Source: Proteobacteria bacterium UBA3413 (GTDB lineage: Bacteria > Pseudomonadota > Gammaproteobacteria > Magnimaribacterales > D2472). Taken from it: a stretch of DNA of 17,161 nucleotides. The stretch lies in assembly GCA_002358345.1 (NCBI GenBank), contig DEOR01000017.1:21904-39064 (forward strand), given 5' to 3'. Below are positions 13,749 through 17,161 of the stretch, piece after piece. The notes under the pieces were generated by a model. That model searched no databases and had not been told where the DNA came from. It saw nothing but the letters and a program-made list of their open reading frames with translations. Positions within the stretch are counted from its first letter, which is position 1; the number at the start of each line of letters is the position of its first letter. Made by a program: the position numbers and the translations under genes.

Positions 13749-15638
13749 TTAAACTGTGGCAATTTTTCCTCTTTTTTCTAACCATTCTTTTCGAGCTCCT
13801 GCATTCTTTTTAGAAAGCAGAAGATCCATCATGCTATTTACATTATCAGATGGGCTGACCGTTAGTTGGACCAGTCTTCTTGTCTTAGGGTCCATGACAG
13901 TTTCTCTTAACTGAGAGGGGTTCATCTCCCCTAAACCCTTAAATCTCTGAATATCTATTTTTGGTTTACCGGGCTTGGATTGTAAAGTTTTAATGATGGA
14001 ATCTTTCTCGTCTTCATCAAGGGCATAAAAAACTTCCTTAGCACAGTCAATTCTAAATAATGGGGGCATGGCTACATAGATATGGCCGGCAAGAACTAAT
14101 GGTCTGTAATGTCTTAAAAATAAAGCACATAACAAGGTAGCGATATGTAAACCATCTGAATCAGCATCTGCCAGAATGCAGACCTTGCCATATCTAAGCG
14201 ATGAAATATCAGGGCTGCCTGGATTCACGCCTATGGCAGTAGAGATATCTTTAATTTCTATGGATTTAATGATCTCGCTACTTTCAAGATCCCATGTATT
14301 TAGTATTTTGCCTCGTAAAGGCATGATGGCTTGAAATTTCCTTTCTCTTGATTGCTTGGCTGAGCCGCCCGCAGAATCTCCTTCAACAAAAAACAACTCT
14401 GTCTCCTCAAGATTTGTGCTGTTGCAATCTGACAGCTTGCCTGGTAGTGCCGGACCTTGAAAGGTCTTCTTTCTATCCACGACTTTAGTTTCTCTGGTTC
14501 TAGCTTGCGCAGAAGCAATGGCAAGTTCTGCTAATTTTTCTCCTTCTTCGGTGTGCTGATTAAACCAAATGCTTAGAACATCTTTTGTGGTTGAGTTCAC
14601 AAAACCCTGATGATCCTTGGAGTCCAATCTCTCTTTAGTTTGCCCGGAAAACTGTGGATTGGTCAGCTTTGAGGAAACCACAAAAGTGCTATGTTGTATA
14701 ACATCATCAGACGTAATTTTTAGCCCCTTGGGTATTAAATTTCTAAATTCACAAAACTCCTTCACTGCATCAAGTAGCCCTGCTTTAAAACCATTTAAAT
14801 GGGAGCCACCCTGAGCCGTTGGAATTAAGTTCACATATGATTCACCCATTAAATTTTTTGCTGGATTCGTCGACCAGTTCAGAACAAAATCAAGCGCATT
14901 GTCCTTGGTCAGCTTGCTGCAAGAAATTGACTCCTCTAACAGCAAATCAATGCCTTCAGAGGCCTCGGATAAGTATGAAATTAAGCCATTCTCATAATTC
15001 CATGAAATTTTTTCTCCATTCTTCTCATCCGTGTATTGAATGTTTAAGCCTGGGCATAAAACTGCTTTAGCCTTAAGAAGATGTTTGAGAGGATCTGTTT
15101 GAATTTTTACTGTTTCAAAATATTGAGGATCAGGCTGAAAATAGATAGTCGTTCCAGAATTTCTAACCCCTACTTCCCCAACTTCCTGGAGTTCAGATTT
15201 CTTTTCTCCGCCTTCAAAAGTCATTTCAAACTGCTTGCCGCCACGCTTAATTTCGACTAATAATTTTTGTGAAAGAGCATTTACCACTGATACCCCGACC
15301 CCATGAAGTCCCCCTGAAAAACTATAGTTTTCGCCTGAGAATTTAGCTCCCGCATGGAGCTTGCACATGATCAGCTCGACACCAGAGACTTTGTGCTCTG
15401 GATGAATATCGATAGGCATGCCGCGACCATCATCGCCAACAGAGATGCCTCCATCCTTAGTTAAAATAACTTTAATTGTTGAGCAATGGCCTGCCAATGC
15501 CTCATCAATAGAATTATCTACAACCTCCTGAATTAGATGATTTGGGGATGTTGTGTCTGTGTACATACCCGGTCTTTTTCGAACCGGATCAAGGCCAGAT
15601 AGAACTTCTATCGATTGTGAATCGTAATCTTTTGCCAA
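13749..15638 (-). CDS. parE: DNA topoisomerase IV subunit B
   Basis: ATPase subunit of topoisomerase IV. The 629 residues match E. coli ParE (630), and there is no 170-residue insert as in gammaproteobacterial GyrB. The GHKL ATPase site shows EVVDNSIDEA with Glu38 and Asn42, DDGRGMP at 69-75, and GGLHGVGVS at 109-117; the transducer has QTK at 333-335. The TOPRIM domain has EGDSAGG at 419-425 and DADSDGLHIATLL at 491-503. The DSDG form is ParE-like, while GyrB has DVDG. The start is TTG at 15638: a TAA codon directly precedes it in frame, AGGA lies eight bases upstream, and the protein begins exactly where E. coli ParE does. parC follows after two bases, so both subunits are made from one mRNA. 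tolC is divergent. Confidence 0.97.
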   Translation of the reverse strand: MAKDYDSQSIEVLSGLDPVRKRPGMYTDTTSPNHLIQEVVDNSIDEALAGHCSTIKVILTKDGGISVGDDGRGMPIDIHPEHKVSGVELIMCKLHAGAKFSGENYSFSGGLHGVGVSVVNALSQKLLVEIKRGGKQFEMTFEGGEKKSELQEVGEVGVRNSGTTIYFQPDPQYFETVKIQTDPLKHLLKAKAVLCPGLNIQYTDEKNGEKISWNYENGLISYLSEASEGIDLLLEESISCSKLTKDNALDFVLNWSTNPAKNLMGESYVNLIPTAQGGSHLNGFKAGLLDAVKEFCEFRNLIPKGLKITSDDVIQHSTFVVSSKLTNPQFSGQTKERLDSKDHQGFVNSTTKDVLSIWFNQHTEEGEKLAELAIASAQARTRETKVVDRKKTFQGPALPGKLSDCNSTNLEETELFFVEGDSAGGSAKQSRERKFQAIMPLRGKILNTWDLESSEIIKSIEIKDISTAIGVNPGSPDISSLRYGKVCILADADSDGLHIATLLCALFLRHYRPLVLAGHIYVAMPPLFRIDCAKEVFYALDEDEKDSIIKTLQSKPGKPKIDIQRFKGLGEMNPSQLRETVMDPKTRRLVQLTVSPSDNVNSMMDLLLSKKNAGARKEWLEKRGKIATV

Positions 15639-15646
15639 TTAAACTG

Positions 15647-15650
15647 TCCT
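15647..15650 (-). promoter_or_regulatory. Shine-Dalgarno supporting the TTG start of parE
   Basis: On the minus strand AGGA (within ACAGGACAG) lies eight bases before the TTG at 15638. Together with the in-frame TAA just before the TTG it fixes the parE start. Confidence 0.65.
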
Positions 15651-15696
15651 GTAAATATCTAGCTAAATCTTGGTGAACTTTTAGGTAATATTCTAC

Positions 15697-15714
15697 TCTA
15701 ACTAATCTAACTAA
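15697..15714. repeat. Tandem 9-base repeat, two copies
   Basis: TCTAACTAA occurs twice back to back (15697-15705 and 15706-15714), with the partial unit extending to a following A. It lies between parE and tolC, upstream of the direct repeats. It may be a binding site or simple slippage; two copies do not decide. Confidence 0.6.
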
Positions 15715-15723
15715 ATTGAAACA

Positions 15724-15761
15724 AATGCATTAATTTAGGAGATTTTTTGGCAATGCATTAA
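15724..15761. repeat. Pair of 10-base direct repeats upstream of the tolC promoter
   Basis: AATGCATTAA at 15724-15733 and again at 15752-15761, centres 28 bases apart. Each contains the palindrome ATGCAT. The second copy ends 10 bases before the -35 of tolC, a placement usual for activator sites; this role is inference. Confidence 0.6.
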
Positions 15762-15771
15762 AATATTGGAA

Positions 15772-15801
15772 TTGACATTGGGAGCCTAAAAGAGGTTTAA
15801 T
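15772..15801 (+). promoter_or_regulatory. Sigma70-type promoter of tolC
   Basis: A perfect -35 TTGACA (15772-15777) is followed after 18 bases by TTTAAT (15796-15801), five of six matches to the -10 consensus. Transcription would start near 15808, leaving a leader of about 20 bases with no clear Shine-Dalgarno sequence before the ATG at 15830. It is the best promoter in the window. Confidence 0.7.
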
Positions 15802-15829
15802 GTTAGCACTGTAAACATTCAGATATATT

Positions 15830-17161
15830 ATGAAATCAAAATATTTTATTACACTTCTTGCGCTCTTTAGCACTGCTGCAAACGCAGATAGCCTCCTAGA
15901 TATTTATAATGATGCATTAGAAAATGATCCTCAGTATAGATCGGCTGAATTTTCGTACTTATCAGGAAAAGAAATTAAGGTTCAAGGTCGCGCTGGTCTA
16001 CTGCCAAGCCTGAGTATAAACGCTCAAACTAACTGGAATGAATACTACCAGGGTGGCAATCTCCAGAACGAATATAATAACTTCAATGCCTCAGCTAGGA
16101 TGACGCAGCCTCTGGTGCGTCTAGATAGTTGGTTTAAATATCGACAATCAAAATTTTTAACTGATGCTGCTGAAGCAGATTTTGCATACTCTCAGCAAGC
16201 ATTAATTGTTAGGACTGCTGAGCTCTACTTCAATGTATTGAGGGCTATTGATAATCTCAATGCTGCTAGATCGGAAGAAAAGGCAATCCAAAAACAATTA
16301 GATCAAACCAGCCAAAGATACGAAGTAGGTCTTTCAGCCATCACCGAGGTCCAAGAAGCTCAGCTGGCATTTGACCTTAGCATGGCCTCGCGGATCAGAA
16401 TTGAGGGCAGTGTTTATACGGCTCAAGAAGCTTTAAATGCCTTAATTGGAAGAGAGGTCTTATCGCTAGATGGCCTAGTAAATGATCTGAGCGTCTCGAA
16501 TCCAGTTCCAGCCTCTAAAGAAGAATGGGCAAGAAAAGCTGTAGAGAATAACTTTAGATTAAAAGCAGCTAACCTAAGAAAATATGCTTCTAAAAATAAT
16601 GCACGCAGTGTTGCATCAAACCATTTGCCTAAAGTGGATATTGTCGGCACTCAATCTGAATCAGAGACTAACCAATATGCCTATGATGGTCTGAATACTG
16701 GCGGGGCTTTCAATATTACTGTCCCAGATGAAACTCAAAGAGATACATATAGCTTGCAACTTTCTATGCCCATCTTTCAAGGCGGAGCAGTGATCTCCAG
16801 AACTAAGCAAGCCTATGCTGAATCAAATAAATCTTCAGAGGATGCTTTATTTGCTGAGCGAGGTGTCATCCAAGATGTTAGAAGTCAGTACTCCAATGTG
16901 ATGACATTGGTAGCAAATATAAGAGCTCAAAAACAAGCTGTTATCTCTGCATCAAGTGCCCTAGAAGCAACTCGGGTTGGCTACGAAGTTGGAACAAGGA
17001 ATATTGTTGACTTGCTCCAAGCTGAAAAAAATCTTTACAGTGCAGATAGAAATCTGGCTAATGCGAAATATGACTACTTAATCACAACCCTTAAATTACA
17101 TCTAGCGGCTGGAACATTGAGCCCAGAAAACCTTATAGAGATAAATAACTTACTCGGATAA
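15830..17161 (+). CDS. tolC: TolC-family outer-membrane efflux channel
   Basis: Outer-membrane channel that, as a trimer, links inner-membrane efflux pumps and type I secretion systems to the outside. The 443 residues are complete, ending with TAA at the last base of the window. Residues 1-19 form a signal peptide (cleavage after ANA, before DSLLDIY). There is the expected internal duplication: two outer-membrane efflux (OEP) repeats, about 20-215 and 225-435. RQLDQTSQRYEVGL-like text around 156-169 (KQLDQTSQRYEVGL) and GYEVGTRNIVDLL at 384-396 are the two matching helix-turn motifs near the periplasmic tip. Compared with E. coli TolC it lacks the long C-terminal tail. At the tip, Asp394 matches the first aspartate ring, while Gln397 replaces the second. 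It is divergent from parE, a contracted version of the E. coli order, and has its own promoter. Confidence 0.95.
   Translation: MKSKYFITLLALFSTAANADSLLDIYNDALENDPQYRSAEFSYLSGKEIKVQGRAGLLPSLSINAQTNWNEYYQGGNLQNEYNNFNASARMTQPLVRLDSWFKYRQSKFLTDAAEADFAYSQQALIVRTAELYFNVLRAIDNLNAARSEEKAIQKQLDQTSQRYEVGLSAITEVQEAQLAFDLSMASRIRIEGSVYTAQEALNALIGREVLSLDGLVNDLSVSNPVPASKEEWARKAVENNFRLKAANLRKYASKNNARSVASNHLPKVDIVGTQSESETNQYAYDGLNTGGAFNITVPDETQRDTYSLQLSMPIFQGGAVISRTKQAYAESNKSSEDALFAERGVIQDVRSQYSNVMTLVANIRAQKQAVISASSALEATRVGYEVGTRNIVDLLQAEKNLYSADRNLANAKYDYLITTLKLHLAAGTLSPENLIEINNLLG

Larger units (their letters stand above)
15639..15829. other. Divergent intergenic region between parE and tolC
   Basis: The largest gap in the window, 191 bases, AT-rich. 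It holds the tolC promoter, the AATGCATTAA direct repeats, and a tandem 9-base repeat at 15697-15714. For parE the best -10 on the minus strand is TAGAAT just upstream of the ATTACC near 15685-15695, but I find no -35 at a proper distance. The four genes that separate parE from tolC in E. coli are not present here. Confidence 0.6.

Noticed and set aside
13747..13785. Upstream in-frame ATG giving ParC a 13-residue basic N-terminal extension
   Set aside because: The extension lies inside the end of parE and is merely the parE 3' end in another frame. Starting at 13746 gives 752 residues, the same as E. coli ParC, right after the parE stop.
11488..15638. Possibility that these are gyrB and gyrA
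   Set aside because: The B subunit has DADSDG and lacks the GyrB insert; the A subunit lacks the GyrA box. Both have lengths of ParE and ParC, and the divergent tolC matches the parE locus.
1..17161. Defence islands, prophage, insertion sequences, CRISPR arrays, tRNA or rRNA genes
   Set aside because: Nearly every base belongs to a recognised core gene on one strand or the other, no repeated arrays or transposase-like proteins are seen, and the gaps are too short for most of these.

Overview
The window reads as an ordinary core-genome stretch of a low-GC, gene-dense gammaproteobacterium. The closest feel is a streamlined marine lineage such as SAR86-type bacteria, but that placement is inference. 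The protein set supports Gammaproteobacteria: the rsfS-rlmH-mrdA-rodA-mltB-dacA cell-wall cluster, Mpl, a Lon N-domain protein, a DUF2244 protein, ParE/ParC with gammaproteobacterial signatures, and a TolC divergent from parE. Intergenic DNA is very sparse. The only gaps above 50 bases are 4970-5128, 5567-5639, 8520-8579 and 15639-15829, and there is no gene-free stretch over 300 bases. I see no tRNA, rRNA, CRISPR array, insertion sequence or phage gene.

Layout. Positions 1-4969, minus strand: a tightly coupled operon in transcription order rsfS, rlmH, mrdA (PBP2), rodA, mltB and dacA (cut by the window edge). Its junctions overlap by 1, 1, 11 and 4 bases, then a 10-base gap precedes dacA. 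It joins ribosome silencing and 23S rRNA methylation to the elongation machinery of the side wall (RodA polymerase, PBP2 transpeptidase, MltB lytic enzyme, DacA carboxypeptidase). Positions 5129-6647, plus strand: a small PGPGW-type membrane protein and a zinc-free MDR oxidoreductase. Positions 6644-8519, minus: mpl (murein tripeptide recycling) followed by an overlapping stand-alone Lon N-domain protein. Positions 8580-9821, plus: a phosphofructokinase whose active-site residues point to pyrophosphate as donor. Positions 9804-10295, minus: DUF2244 membrane protein. Positions 10311-11519, plus: acetylornithine aminotransferase. Positions 11488-15638, minus: parE-parC, both subunits of topoisomerase IV. 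Positions 15830-17161, plus: complete tolC, behind the one convincing sigma70-type promoter in the window.

I did not find a new multi-gene system. The points most worth a second look are within known genes and junctions: a LysM domain nested inside MltB; a PBP2 that has lost two of four ligands of a reported metal site and gained a nearby CxxC pair; absence of rlpA between mltB and dacA; three convergent gene pairs with overlapping 3' ends; a divergent pair with starts only 6-15 bases apart; TTG starts for parE and the Lon-domain gene; and paired 10-base direct repeats upstream of the tolC promoter.
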